Assembly (NCBI GenBank): GCA_002347265.1
Contig: DDYB01000029.1
Coordinates: forward strand, 1 to 52,051
Length of the DNA stretch: 52,051 bases
Origin: Desulfobacteraceae bacterium UBA2245
Lineage (GTDB): Bacteria; Desulfobacterota; Desulfobacteria; Desulfobacterales; UBA2245
Direction of reading: 5' to 3'
Below are positions 43,408-51,392 of this stretch, one piece after another (position 1 is the first letter of the stretch; each line of letters opens with the position of its first letter). The position numbers and the translations under genes are program-made. The notes below the pieces were generated by a model, which saw nothing but the letters and a program-made list of their open reading frames with translations, was not told where the DNA came from and made no database searches.

Positions 43408-44193
43408 TTACTTGAGTTTTCTGGCCAGGAAGTATCCATCCGGATCGCATTTTTCCCGAAGCAGTTTGAGATCATCCGCGGAAGGCTCCGCCATTTCCTT
43501 AAGGTCCGGAGAGATGATCAGTTCAAAACTCACCTTTTTCTGAATGTCGTCCGCCGTTCTTCCGGGCAGAACTTCCAGCAGCACCATCCGCCGGGTCTTT
43601 TCGTCAAAACCGAAAAGTGCCTCATTGGTGATGACCCGGTATGGACCGGAGCCCGAAACGCCGGCTTTTTCCCGGTAGTCCGGGGAGCCGTCGCCGTAGC
43701 CGATGCTGGTGACGAAATCCAGTTCATTGCTGAAACGCCTGGGCTCCAGCGCCATAATGGCGATGGTTTTTTCGCAGTTGGCGGCCATGGCGCCGGCGCC
43801 GCCGCTTCCCGGGAACCGGGTCTTGGCGTTAATGTAGGTTCCGCCTTCAAAAGTGGAATTGATGTTTCCATACATGTCGATCTGAGCGCCGCCGATAAAG
43901 GCGAAATCCGAATGGCCTCGCTGGGTCAGTTCGAACACTCCGCAAAGGCCTTTGAGAAAACAGGCTTTGCGGCAGGCACGGGTGTCGCCCACGGAAAGGG
44001 GCATGCCCATATCCATGATCGGGGCCAGAGGGCCGGCCTCGAAAATCAGTCCCAGACCCGGCGCATGGGTCAACTGGGCGTGCATGGATGCGATGATCGG
44101 AAGACCGGTGCCGACGAACACGATCTTGTTGTCTTCCAGAACTCGGGAACCGGTATAGGCTATCATTTCAAACGGCGTATATTGAGCAGACAT
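43408..44193 (-). CDS. gctB: Glutaconate-type CoA-transferase, subunit B
   Basis: 261 residues. Family I CoA-transferase beta subunit. The catalytic Glu is expected at Glu52 in LIFEAGPLAPIMD, which aligns with Glu54 of the Acidaminococcus enzyme. FVGTGLPIIASMHAQLTHAP precedes it, and the glycine-rich oxyanion-hole region GSGGAGAMAANCEK lies near 127-140. The protein transfers CoA between acyl-CoA and a free acid. The substrate may be glutaconate or another dicarboxylate or branched acid; sequence does not decide. It is 43 bases downstream of gctA, followed by a strong terminator. Confidence 0.92.
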   Translation of the reverse strand: MSAQYTPFEMIAYTGSRVLEDNKIVFVGTGLPIIASMHAQLTHAPGLGLIFEAGPLAPIMDMGMPLSVGDTRACRKACFLKGLCGVFELTQRGHSDFAFIGGAQIDMYGNINSTFEGGTYINAKTRFPGSGGAGAMAANCEKTIAIMALEPRRFSNELDFVTSIGYGDGSPDYREKAGVSGSGPYRVITNEALFGFDEKTRRMVLLEVLPGRTADDIQKKVSFELIISPDLKEMAEPSADDLKLLREKCDPDGYFLARKLK

Positions 44194-44236
44194 TATTCAA
44201 TCCTCCATGAATCGATTATTGGCTAAATGAAACACA

Positions 44237-45325
44237 TTAGGCGGTGATGATCGGCTGGCCGCCGTCCAGATCGCGCATCTTCTTCAAGGTTTTGTAAGGC
44301 AGCTTGCCGATGAAATCATCGAAGGTCTCGCAGCCGAAGATGTATTCATCGTAGTATTTCTTCAGTTTATCCGTGTTGCCGCTTTTTCGGAATTCATCCG
44401 AAGCACTGCGGAACATCAGAATGTGCTCCATATCAAACCAGTGATGTCCGTAGCAAATTCCGGGATAGGAGCCGAACCGCTGTTCGATCACGGCGTCCAC
44501 CGCGCTGAAGGGAATTTCAGTCAGGTTCGGATAGGTGCGGATATTCTCATTGGAGATTATCTGCTCGGCGGTGACGACGGTATGGGCGGATGCCATGGCG
44601 ATTTCCGGGCAGGTGCAGTGCGCGCCGAAAATCCGGCAGTTGCCGAACTTGTCCGCGGCGGTTGCATGGATAAGACCCAGATCCGGGTAACAGGCCGGAA
44701 CCAGATAGGTGTGCTTTCCGCTGAACGGGCTTTTGATCATCTTGCCGCGGTTGGTCAGTTCCATGCTGGATCCGCCATGATCCCGGACCGGTATGAACTC
44801 AATGCCCATTGCCGCAGCCTTGAACCGGGCCGACATGCCGTAGTTGGTGTAGTCGTCCATCATGATCATGCCGTTTGCGTTCAGGTGACGGAGAAGCGGT
44901 GCGATTCCGATGACCTCGTATCCCCACCAGGCCAGTTCGACGCGTTTGATCGAAACCTGGTTCGGATACAGCAGCATGGCGCCGGCCAGCAGCTCGGGGC
45001 AGATGGAGTTGGACTGGAAAGAAAGGGTCAGATCCTTGGCGCCATGCCGAATGATCTCATGAATGATGGAAACCGGGGGCCGTGTGTTGACAAAGCCGCC
45101 GATGGCGATATTCATTCCGTCCTTTACAAATCGATTTACCGCCTCTTTGGTGGTCGTCGTCTTGTCGGTCAGAGCCTTGGATTTGTTGACCATGACTTTT
45201 CTGGCAGCTTCCGGTGAAAGGCCCCACCATTCAAAATCGCCGTAACCGCCCGCCGTTTTATCCAACTCGGCAGGCTGAATTTTAGAGATGTTTTTAATTG
45301 CTGAACATACTTCAGTTTGTTTCAT
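44237..45325 (-). CDS. gctA: Glutaconate-type CoA-transferase, subunit A
   Basis: About 362 residues from the ATG behind a GGGAGGA site; the longer frame upstream is not conserved. The alpha subunit carries KEAVNRFVKDGMNIAIGGFVNTRPP with the G-G-F motif, then SIIHEIIRHGAKDLTL, DYTNYGMSARFKAAAMGIEF and the YLVPACYPDLGLIHATAADK segment typical of GctA. With GctB it forms the heterotetramer. The promoter must lie upstream within 45326-45480, where I see no clear consensus. Confidence 0.92.
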   Translation of the reverse strand: MKQTEVCSAIKNISKIQPAELDKTAGGYGDFEWWGLSPEAARKVMVNKSKALTDKTTTTKEAVNRFVKDGMNIAIGGFVNTRPPVSIIHEIIRHGAKDLTLSFQSNSICPELLAGAMLLYPNQVSIKRVELAWWGYEVIGIAPLLRHLNANGMIMMDDYTNYGMSARFKAAAMGIEFIPVRDHGGSSMELTNRGKMIKSPFSGKHTYLVPACYPDLGLIHATAADKFGNCRIFGAHCTCPEIAMASAHTVVTAEQIISNENIRTYPNLTEIPFSAVDAVIEQRFGSYPGICYGHHWFDMEHILMFRSASDEFRKSGNTDKLKKYYDEYIFGCETFDDFIGKLPYKTLKKMRDLDGGQPIITA

Positions 45326-45905
45326 TGCAATCCTCCCAGCTACTTTGATGATTAATATTTGCCATATTTTGCGGCAAAACATTGATAATACAAGCTTCTT
45401 TGATCATCCTGTCCTTTTGTAAAGAGGTAAATTTCACAAAGTTATTTAGAAAAGTCAATAATAAAATGAATGTATCTCTTATATTTTGAGTCGTAATTTT
45501 GGCGATCTATCCATCCGCAAAACCCGACTGCTGGCAGCCGTCGGAACCGGTCCCGTATTCAAAGAAGTAAAGGTCGAGTGCCCTCAAATGTTCCGTTCAC
45601 CTGCCGGCGTCTCTCTTCACGCCGGGCTTCGCTCCGCCCGCAAATAGATCATCAAAACACTTGAAACCGGATGAATGCTTTCTGGACCATCATCCGGCGA
45701 TCGCAAAAACCGATTTACGCGCTGCTGTTTATTGAAGATAAACCGAAAGGAGAATTGAATAGGGGAAAAGGGGATGTCCGTTCTATGCATGGCAAGACAG
45801 CCAGGGAAACTTTCGGCAACAGCCGCCCGAAAAAAAACAAGCAGAAAAAATGATCTCTGGCGTTTGGCAAAATTCAAAAGGCTGAACCCATGCAATTAAT
45901 TTGTA
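45326..45905. other. Intergenic region upstream of gctA, no supported gene
   Basis: 580 bases. AT-rich near gctA, then GC-rich with a small inverted repeat GGCGT...ACGCC at about 45607-45630. A 60-codon basic frame at 45671-45853 lacks a ribosome site and is not supported. The left part should hold the gctAB promoter. Confidence 0.45.
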
Positions 45906-46202
45906 TTACCCGGAACCGGGTGCCCGGCAGGCTAATTTAATGGCATAAAAGGTCCTGGCCAGATCGTTGTCGGCCGGACAGCTGCAGACCTGCTTCAGCC
46001 CTCTGAGTACCGCAGTGATATTTTTTCCATAAATCCTGATCAAAACGTCATGTCTTCTTTGATATTTTCCGTCTATATTAATAATGGTATGTTCGCAACA
46101 GCCTGAAACATGCGCCAGGCGGTGGAGATTCATTCGAAGTTCGCTGAATTGATGGCATTGCCAATCTTGAGTCGCTGAAGAATTTGTTTTAAGATGCATC
46201 AT
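45906..46202 (-). CDS. Possible small Cys-containing protein
   Basis: A 98-codon frame whose C-terminal half looks protein-like (TIINIDGKYQRRHDVLIRIY, GKNITAVLRGLKQVCSCPAD, NDLARTFYAIKLAC). Its ATG (46202-46200) overlaps the ATG of the divergent phosphopantetheinyl transferase at 46201-46203; a later start at 46133 would avoid that. Neither has a ribosome site. No family is recognised, and the frame could be chance. Confidence 0.35.
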   Translation of the reverse strand: MMHLKTNSSATQDWQCHQFSELRMNLHRLAHVSGCCEHTIINIDGKYQRRHDVLIRIYGKNITAVLRGLKQVCSCPADNDLARTFYAIKLACRAPGSG

Positions 46203-46833
46203 GACACTCGACATCTCGACTTGTGCGTCCGCCATTCTATATCCTGTTATTTTGCCGGTATGCCCTGAAGTCAGGCAACTTTCGGGGTCCGACCGCGCCA
46301 GAGCCCTCAGCCGGATCGCTCGTCGTGCCCTGGCTGTTTGCACTGAAAAAAGCGGCTTGAAAATCACAGATTTGACCAAAAACGCACAAGGCGCCCCGAT
46401 GCCGGATAATGGCGTTTACTGGTCCGTGACCCACAAGCCGGAATATGTCGCCGGAATACTGGGACTCAGTCCGATCGGCATCGATCTTGAAAAAATCCGC
46501 CCCATCCATCAGGGCCTTTTTCACAAGATCGCCGATGATGAGCAGTGGGCGCTTGACGACAGCGCCTCTCTGATTCGTTTTTTCAGGTTCTGGACGGCCA
46601 AGGAAGCCGTGCTCAAGGCCTGCGGCACAGGTCTGAGAGATCTTGCCGAATGCCGGATCGAAAAGGTCAGCGGACCGGACCGGCTTATTGTTCGCCATCA
46701 GAAACAATACTGGAGCGTTTTTCAGATCTTTTTCGACGGCCACGTGGCGGCCGCAGCCGGCCGAAACATAGAAATCCGCTGGAATTTCGAGGATCATCAT
46801 TCAGGGAACGGGTCCGGCGCAACCGGACTGTGA
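46201..46833 (+). CDS. 4'-phosphopantetheinyl transferase superfamily protein
   Basis: 210 residues, the Sfp-type double-fold. It moves phosphopantetheine from CoA to a Ser of a carrier protein. The metal and catalytic motifs are GIDLEKIRP near 93-101 and FRFWTAKEAVLKACG near 125-139, with WSVTHKPEYVAGI (a His-containing CoA-binding segment) before. The size suits Sfp/AcpT-like enzymes rather than the shorter AcpS. No polyketide, NRPS or fatty acid genes are adjacent, so the target is unknown. The start at 46201 has a weak ribosome site. Confidence 0.85.
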   Translation: MTLDISTCASAILYPVILPVCPEVRQLSGSDRARALSRIARRALAVCTEKSGLKITDLTKNAQGAPMPDNGVYWSVTHKPEYVAGILGLSPIGIDLEKIRPIHQGLFHKIADDEQWALDDSASLIRFFRFWTAKEAVLKACGTGLRDLAECRIEKVSGPDRLIVRHQKQYWSVFQIFFDGHVAAAAGRNIEIRWNFEDHHSGNGSGATGL

Positions 46834-47218
46834 CATGAACTTTTCCGAAAAAGCGGGCATTGCCAAAAGCAAACCGCTGATACTCCAATTTCCGATGGTT
46901 GCATTTTTTCCCAGAATGGTACGAATCGGGCGACATCACGGATGGCCTGAATTCAAGGATCCACCGGATTTTTCGAATGGTGCGTTCACAGTTGCCGTGG
47001 AAACCCAGCACAAACCTTTTTTGTGGTGTTTATTTTTTTTCCCGGTTAAAAAAGATAAATATTGTGTTTTTTTTCGATGGCTTCCTGTAGATGCTCGGGA
47101 TTTTCGAAGAAAGGATTCCCATGACCCGTCACCTGCTTTCTCCCGCCGGAATGCCCGTTCAGGGGACATGCGATATTTCGGGTTTCTGGAAGAATGCATA
47201 TGCCGAGGCATTGAAGAT
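46834..47218. other. Leader of the sigma-54 activator gene
   Basis: The activator frame stays open through this stretch but the predicted peptide is not domain-like and has T-rich, low-complexity DNA (runs of seven to eight T near 47030 and 47070). I treat it as non-coding. An alternative start at 47168 follows an AGGGGAC site. Confidence 0.5.
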
Positions 47219-48607
47219 ATGACGATTCGAAAACAGCAAACAATTCCATCTGGTTCGAGTGCGACCGACGCCATTCTCGAGAGCATCTCCGATGGGGTGT
47301 TCACCGTGGATTTAAACTGGCGCATCACTTCCTTCAACAGGGCTGCCGAACAGATTACCGGGGTATTGCGCAAAGAGGCGATCGGTCAGCTCTGCTCCGA
47401 GGTTTTCCGCTGCAGCATGTGTGAGACCGAATGTGCGCTGCGGCGCACTTTGAAAACCGGAAAGCCGGTGATCGGAAAATCCGGATATATCATCAACTCG
47501 GAGGGCCAGCGCATTCCCATCAGCGTTTCCACCGCTGTGCTTCGCGATGATCAGGGCCGTATCATCGGAGGAGCGGAAACCTTCAGGGATCTGAGCGAGA
47601 TCGAGGTCTTGCGTCTGGAACTGGCGGGACGATTCCACGTCGGAGATCTGGTGAGCCGAAGCCCCCTGATGCAGAAAATCTTTGCCATTCTGCCAGCCGT
47701 GGCCGCCAGTCCGAGTACGGCGCTGATTTTAGGGGAAACCGGAACCGGAAAGGAACTGATGGCTCGAACGATTCACGACCTGAGTCTCCGGTGCAAAGGA
47801 CCTTTTGTTGCGGTCAACTGCGGCGCTTTGCCGGAAACCCTTCTGGAATCCGAACTTTTTGGCTATAAAAAAGGGGCTTTTACCGGCGCTGAAAAGGACA
47901 AGATCGGGCGTTTTGCCATGGCAAAGGGCGGCACGCTTTTTCTGGACGAGATCGGTGAAATGAGTCCGGCCCTTCAGGTTCGGCTGTTGAGGGTTCTTCA
48001 GGACCAGACTTATGAACCTCTGGGCGCAACGGTTTCGGAGAAAGCCGATGCGCGCATCGTTGTCGCAACGAACAAGGACCTGACGGAACAGATACGCAAA
48101 GGACTTTTCCGTGAGGATCTGTATTATCGTGTCAATGTGGTGCGTATCGAGCTGCCTCCGCTGCGTCGTCGCAAAGAGGACATTCCGATTCTGGCGGACA
48201 ATTTCATTACCCGTTTCAACCATCTGCAGAATAAAAAAATCAAAGGCTTGACGGCCGATGCCATCGCATTGCTTATGGCACATGATTGGCCTGGTAATGT
48301 TCGGGAGCTGGAAAACGTGATCGAGCGGTCTTTTATTCTCTGCACAGAAGGATTTATCGGAATCGAGCATCTGCCGGATGAACTGACCGCGCACGGCCTG
48401 TCGCAACGATTCGGTTCCAGCATGAAAATATCCCGCGATCTTCTGGAAGCCCAGGCCATCCGCAGCGCCCTTGAGAAAAACGCCTTCAATCGACTGGCTG
48501 CCGCAAAAGAACTCGGCATTCATAAAAGTACGCTGTTTCGAAAGATGAAAAAGCTGGGAATTTCCTTTCCGAATCGAAACAACCGTTCCCGGGACTCAAA
48601 GAAATAG
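47219..48607 (+). CDS. PAS-domain sigma-54-dependent activator (NtrC-like)
   Basis: 462 residues. A PAS domain occupies about 15-125 (AILESISDGVFTVDLNWRIT), with a Cys-rich insert CSMCETEC near 67-74 that could bind a metal or Fe-S group. The AAA+ domain follows: Walker A GETGTGKE near 173-180, GAFTGA at 219-224 that contacts sigma-54, Walker B GGTLFLDEIGEM near 238-249, and the R-finger region. The C-terminal Fis-type helix-turn-helix reads NRLAAAKELGIHKSTLFRKM. The stop codon at 48605 lies at the edge of two dyads and a sigma-54 promoter for the next genes, so this activator very likely controls them. The redox-like PAS insert suggests the signal is oxidation state or a metal, which is inference. 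Confidence 0.93.
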   Translation: MTIRKQQTIPSGSSATDAILESISDGVFTVDLNWRITSFNRAAEQITGVLRKEAIGQLCSEVFRCSMCETECALRRTLKTGKPVIGKSGYIINSEGQRIPISVSTAVLRDDQGRIIGGAETFRDLSEIEVLRLELAGRFHVGDLVSRSPLMQKIFAILPAVAASPSTALILGETGTGKELMARTIHDLSLRCKGPFVAVNCGALPETLLESELFGYKKGAFTGAEKDKIGRFAMAKGGTLFLDEIGEMSPALQVRLLRVLQDQTYEPLGATVSEKADARIVVATNKDLTEQIRKGLFREDLYYRVNVVRIELPPLRRRKEDIPILADNFITRFNHLQNKKIKGLTADAIALLMAHDWPGNVRELENVIERSFILCTEGFIGIEHLPDELTAHGLSQRFGSSMKISRDLLEAQAIRSALEKNAFNRLAAAKELGIHKSTLFRKMKKLGISFPNRNNRSRDSKK

Positions 48608-48655
48608 ACGCGCTTGTGCGACCTGATATCGGAATAAGGTTGCATAAGCGCAACC
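48606..48655 (+). promoter_or_regulatory. Two phased activator-binding dyads (enhancer)
   Basis: A perfect dyad GGTTGC-N6-GCAACC lies at 48638-48655. An 18-base segment at 48606-48623 matches its complementary form at 13 of 18 positions. Centre-to-centre distance is 32 bases, close to three helical turns, and the pair sits about 100 bases before the -24 box, a normal enhancer position. Confidence 0.65.
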
Positions 48656-48741
48656 CATCCGTCTGAAGCCGTCCTCGATATACAACATATTAAACCAGGT
48701 AAAACAGAAGTTTGTCGATGAAAGCGTTATTTTTTGCATAG

Positions 48742-48756
48742 TGGCACGGCGTTTGC
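48742..48756 (+). promoter_or_regulatory. Perfect sigma-54 (-24/-12) promoter
   Basis: TGGCAC-N5-TTGC, with GG at 48743-48744 and GC at 48755-48756 separated by exactly 10 bases. Transcription would begin near 48767-48769, which rules out an ATG at 48767 and favours the NifX-like start at 48800. Confidence 0.9.
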
Positions 48757-48799
48757 TCTATGATCAATGACAATCAATCGTTATTCGGGAATTGAGTTG

Positions 48800-49417
48800 A
48801 TGAAAGCGGCGTTTACAGTCTGGAACAATCGAATTGCACCGGTCTTTGACGTGGCCCGGCAGATACGGGTCGTGGAAGCTGAGTGCGGGCGGGTTACCTG
48901 CGAGGACGAAGTGGTTCTGAAAGAAGATACCGCTGCGGGAAAAGCAGGAGAACTGTCCGGACTGGGTGTGAATGCTCTGGTCTGCGGAGCGATTTCCCGG
49001 ACCATGGCGAATCTGGTTTCGGCCTGCGGGATTCAGGTGATTCCTTTTGTGGCCGGCGATCTTAGGGAGGTCATTGATGCCTGGATTCGCGGAGGCATCA
49101 CGGACGGTCTTTTTTTGATGCCGGGATGTCGCGGACGCCGCAGGTTGAGAGGATGGGGCGCATTTGAAAAGGAGGGAAACGTTATGAAAGGGAGAAAACA
49201 AGGCGGCGGAGGCCGGGGCCGCGGCGGACAGGGCGGCGATGGCAAGGGTCGCGGTCAGGGCCGAGGCGGTCAGAGCGGTGGTCAAGGTCAGGGTGGAGGC
49301 CAAGGCAGCGGTCAAGGCCGTGGTCAAGGCCGAGGCGGCCAGAACGGTGGCCAAGGACAGGGTGAAGGCCAAGGCAGCGGTCAAGGTCGTGGTCAGGGTC
49401 GAGGCGGTCAGGGCTGA
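48800..49417 (+). CDS. NifX/NifB-C-terminal-like protein with a Gly/Gln/Arg-rich tail
   Basis: 205 residues. The first 105 form the dinitrogenase iron-molybdenum cofactor biosynthesis fold (MKAAFTVWNNRIAPVFDVAR, then GVNALVCGAISRTMANLV and IPFVAGDLREVIDAW). From about 129 the chain becomes a low-complexity G/Q/R tail with a 69-base unit repeated. NifX-like proteins bind Fe-S or FeMo-type cofactors; many occur in non-diazotrophs near FmdB and MBL genes, as here. A sigma-54 promoter lies 44 bases upstream. A strong internal ribosome site (GGAGG, 8 bases before an ATG at 49184) would also yield the tail as a separate 77-residue protein. Confidence 0.85.
   Translation: MKAAFTVWNNRIAPVFDVARQIRVVEAECGRVTCEDEVVLKEDTAAGKAGELSGLGVNALVCGAISRTMANLVSACGIQVIPFVAGDLREVIDAWIRGGITDGLFLMPGCRGRRRLRGWGAFEKEGNVMKGRKQGGGGRGRGGQGGDGKGRGQGRGGQSGGQGQGGGQGSGQGRGQGRGGQNGGQGQGEGQGSGQGRGQGRGGQG
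49184..49417 (+). CDS. Possible separate Gly/Gln-rich small protein from an internal start
   Basis: In frame with the NifX-like gene, an ATG at 49184 has an AAGGAGGG site ending 8 bases before it. Translation from here gives 77 residues of nearly only Gly, Gln, Arg, Ser and Asn. Either the two were separate genes that merged by loss of a stop, or both forms are made. It is not independent evidence of a new family. Confidence 0.45.
   Translation: MKGRKQGGGGRGRGGQGGDGKGRGQGRGGQSGGQGQGGGQGSGQGRGQGRGGQNGGQGQGEGQGSGQGRGQGRGGQG
49247..49414 (+). repeat. 69-base tandem repeat, 2.4 copies
   Basis: Units at 49247-49315 and 49316-49384 plus a partial at 49385-49414. Each full unit encodes 23 residues, beginning GRGQGRGGQ and ending GQGSGQ. 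Synonymous differences (ggt/ggc, caa/cag) between copies show that the protein pattern, not the DNA, is being kept. Confidence 0.9.
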
Positions 49418-49507
49418 GGCATTTCGCCTGGAACCGGATCGTATCATGAAACAGTTGAGCTAAGTCGATCCGGACGCTGCTCGATACAAGAAACTGAAGG
49501 GGGCATC

Positions 49508-49774
49508 ATGCCGACATACGAATATGAATGCAAATCATGCGGTCAGCGTTTCGAACAACGCCAGACCATGAAGGAACCCCCTCTGGCGGAATGCCCGCAA
49601 TGCCGGGGCGAGGTTTATCGAATCATCAGCGGAGGGACGGGTTTTATTCTCAAAGGGGGCGACAATTTCCGGGCTGGGCGTCAGGGCGGCGGATGCTCTC
49701 TGGAAAGCACGGGAAGGACCTGTTGCGGACGCGCGGAACGTTGCGGTGAGCCCCGCTGCGAAGGGGGCAGATGA
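49508..49774 (+). CDS. FmdB-family zinc ribbon protein
   Basis: 88 residues. The FmdB motif MPTYEYECKSCGQRFEQRQT places one zinc knuckle at Cys8-x2-Cys11 and the second at Cys29-x2-Cys32 (AECPQCRGEVYRIISGG). The Cys/Gly-rich tail (GGGCSLESTGRTCCGRAERC) adds five further cysteines, more than usual. FmdB was named as a putative regulator near formamidase and formylmethanofuran genes; its function is still unclear. An AAGGGGG site precedes the ATG. It follows the NifX-like gene by 90 bases. Confidence 0.9.
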   Translation: MPTYEYECKSCGQRFEQRQTMKEPPLAECPQCRGEVYRIISGGTGFILKGGDNFRAGRQGGGCSLESTGRTCCGRAERCGEPRCEGGR

Positions 49775-49834
49775 CTGCTTTGAATTCCCAAACCATTTGT
49801 GGCCTGCCAAATTAAAGCAATCCAGGACAGAACC

Positions 49835-50671
49835 ATGGCAGTTGAAAATGTAAAGGTAACCATTCTGGTTGACAACCAGGCCGCCCAGGGGCTGGCAGCT
49901 GAACACGGATTGTCCCTGTGGATTGAGGCCGGTTTCCTGCGCATTCTGTTTGACACGGGTCAGGGGGCTGCGTTGCCTGTCAACGCCGAAAAGCTTGAAA
50001 TCAGTCTGGATCAGGCGGATGTTCTGGTCCTGAGCCATGGGCACTATGATCATACCGGCGGCCTTTCTCGTGTTCTGAAAGTCAACCGGAAGATTTCGGT
50101 TTACTGTCACCCGAAAGCGGTAAAACTGCGCTGCAGCCGCAGCGGCGGTTCCGCCAGATTCATTCAGATGCCGGATGAGGCGATCGTCGCTTTAAACAAG
50201 GCGCCCCTGAGCAGCATGCACTGGGTGGAACAACCGGTTATGATTTCACCGGATATCGGCATCACCGGCCCGATCCCCCGAAATACAAATTTCGAGGATA
50301 CCGGCGGCCCATTTTTTCTGGATCCGGAAGGACGTCTTGCTGATTCCATTATCGATGATCAGGCCTTGTGGATCAACACCTTGGAGGGCATAGTTGTGTG
50401 CGTGGGCTGCTGCCATGCGGGGCTGATAAACACGCTGAATTATGTGCGCCGCCTGAGCGGGGTTTCAGCGATTCGGGCCGTAATCGGCGGTTTTCATCTG
50501 GTGAACGCCGATGAAAATCGAATGGCGCAGACCATCCTTGCGCTGCGATCCCTGCATCCGGAAAAGCTGATTCCGTGCCACTGCACCGGAGAAAAAGCCC
50601 TACGGGAACTCGAAAAAGCTTTTGAAGGCCGGGTGCTTTCAGCGGAGGCCGGCAAAACGTTTCACTTTTGA
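49835..50671 (+). CDS. Metallo-beta-lactamase-fold hydrolase
   Basis: 278 residues. The MBL metal motif HGHYDHTGG spans about 68-76 (His68, His70, Asp72, His73). Other ligand positions are at the GCCHAGLINTLNYV His near 195, and a C-terminal PCHCTG motif near 250. This group resembles the dihydropterin phosphate synthase/methanopterin-linked MBL proteins that often accompany NifX-like and FmdB genes. The substrate is unknown. The start at 49835 (MAVENVKVTILVDNQ) is chosen over an upstream in-frame codon; it has an AGGA site. It probably belongs to the same sigma-54 operon. Confidence 0.9.
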   Translation: MAVENVKVTILVDNQAAQGLAAEHGLSLWIEAGFLRILFDTGQGAALPVNAEKLEISLDQADVLVLSHGHYDHTGGLSRVLKVNRKISVYCHPKAVKLRCSRSGGSARFIQMPDEAIVALNKAPLSSMHWVEQPVMISPDIGITGPIPRNTNFEDTGGPFFLDPEGRLADSIIDDQALWINTLEGIVVCVGCCHAGLINTLNYVRRLSGVSAIRAVIGGFHLVNADENRMAQTILALRSLHPEKLIPCHCTGEKALRELEKAFEGRVLSAEAGKTFHF

Positions 50672-50768
50672 TGACAATGCAAAAAGTCCAATTTTTTGGT
50701 TGCGCTGCATCGCTCGTCATTTCGGCTTATGCTGCCCGCAATTCATTTCTCAACACGTTCAGTATTAT

Positions 50769-51392
50769 TCAGGATTCTTTCAATCCTTTTAATAGAATGT
50801 CCAGGATAATGTCCAGGTCATTCGGATAGGGATGGTGTTCCGGCGCTTCGAGCCAGAGAAAAAGAAAGGCATTGGTGAGGCTGTTGAGGGCAACAGCCAG
50901 ATGATAAGGAGTTGCGATCTTTTTAAACCGATTCCTTTGCATTCCGGATTCAAACACAGAGGCGAGGGTTTGTATGAACCCGTAGTGCCGGTCACGGATC
51001 TGGGCGGTCAAACCTGCCATGACATTGAAGTCGGCGCCCCGTGTTCCTGCAAAATACACACGTATTCCGGCTGCATTATCGCGGAAATATTCGCCCTTGA
51101 CCCTTACAAAATTTCGCAGTTTTTCAATCTCGTCATCCGACTCATCCATGGCTTTTGTAAGCCTATCATGAAACCTGTCGGCCTCCTCCAGAACGAGGGC
51201 TTTGTAAAGGTCTTTCTTGTTCTTGAAAAACTTGTAAAGGGTTCCGACGGCAAATTCGGACTTTTCGGCGATTTCGTGCATGGAAACGTTGTGGTATCCC
51301 TTTTCCGAAAAAAGTCCGAGCGAGACTGCAAGCATCTCTTTGCGCTGTCTTAATTTTTCTCTTTCACGTCTTGGGAGTACCCTGTCTGCCAT
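50769..51392 (-). CDS. TetR/AcrR-family transcriptional regulator
   Basis: About 207 residues from MADRVLPRREREKLRQ. The N-terminal helix-turn-helix is complete: MLAVSLGLFSEKGYHNVSMHEI and KSEFAVGTLYKFFKNKKDLY near 20-62. The C-terminal ligand domain has the 9-helix pattern and a hydrophobic end (FLFLWLEAPEHHPYPNDLDI). The ligand is unknown. It faces the MBL operon across a 97-base gap, transcribed toward it. A candidate promoter lies at 51494-51465. A 27-base palindrome 410 bases upstream could be its operator. Confidence 0.92.
   Translation of the reverse strand: MADRVLPRREREKLRQRKEMLAVSLGLFSEKGYHNVSMHEIAEKSEFAVGTLYKFFKNKKDLYKALVLEEADRFHDRLTKAMDESDDEIEKLRNFVRVKGEYFRDNAAGIRVYFAGTRGADFNVMAGLTAQIRDRHYGFIQTLASVFESGMQRNRFKKIATPYHLAVALNSLTNAFLFLWLEAPEHHPYPNDLDIILDILLKGLKES

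Noticed and set aside
45671..45853. 60-codon basic frame upstream of gctA
   Set aside because: No ribosome site, no motif, and it lies in an intergenic region with other random frames.
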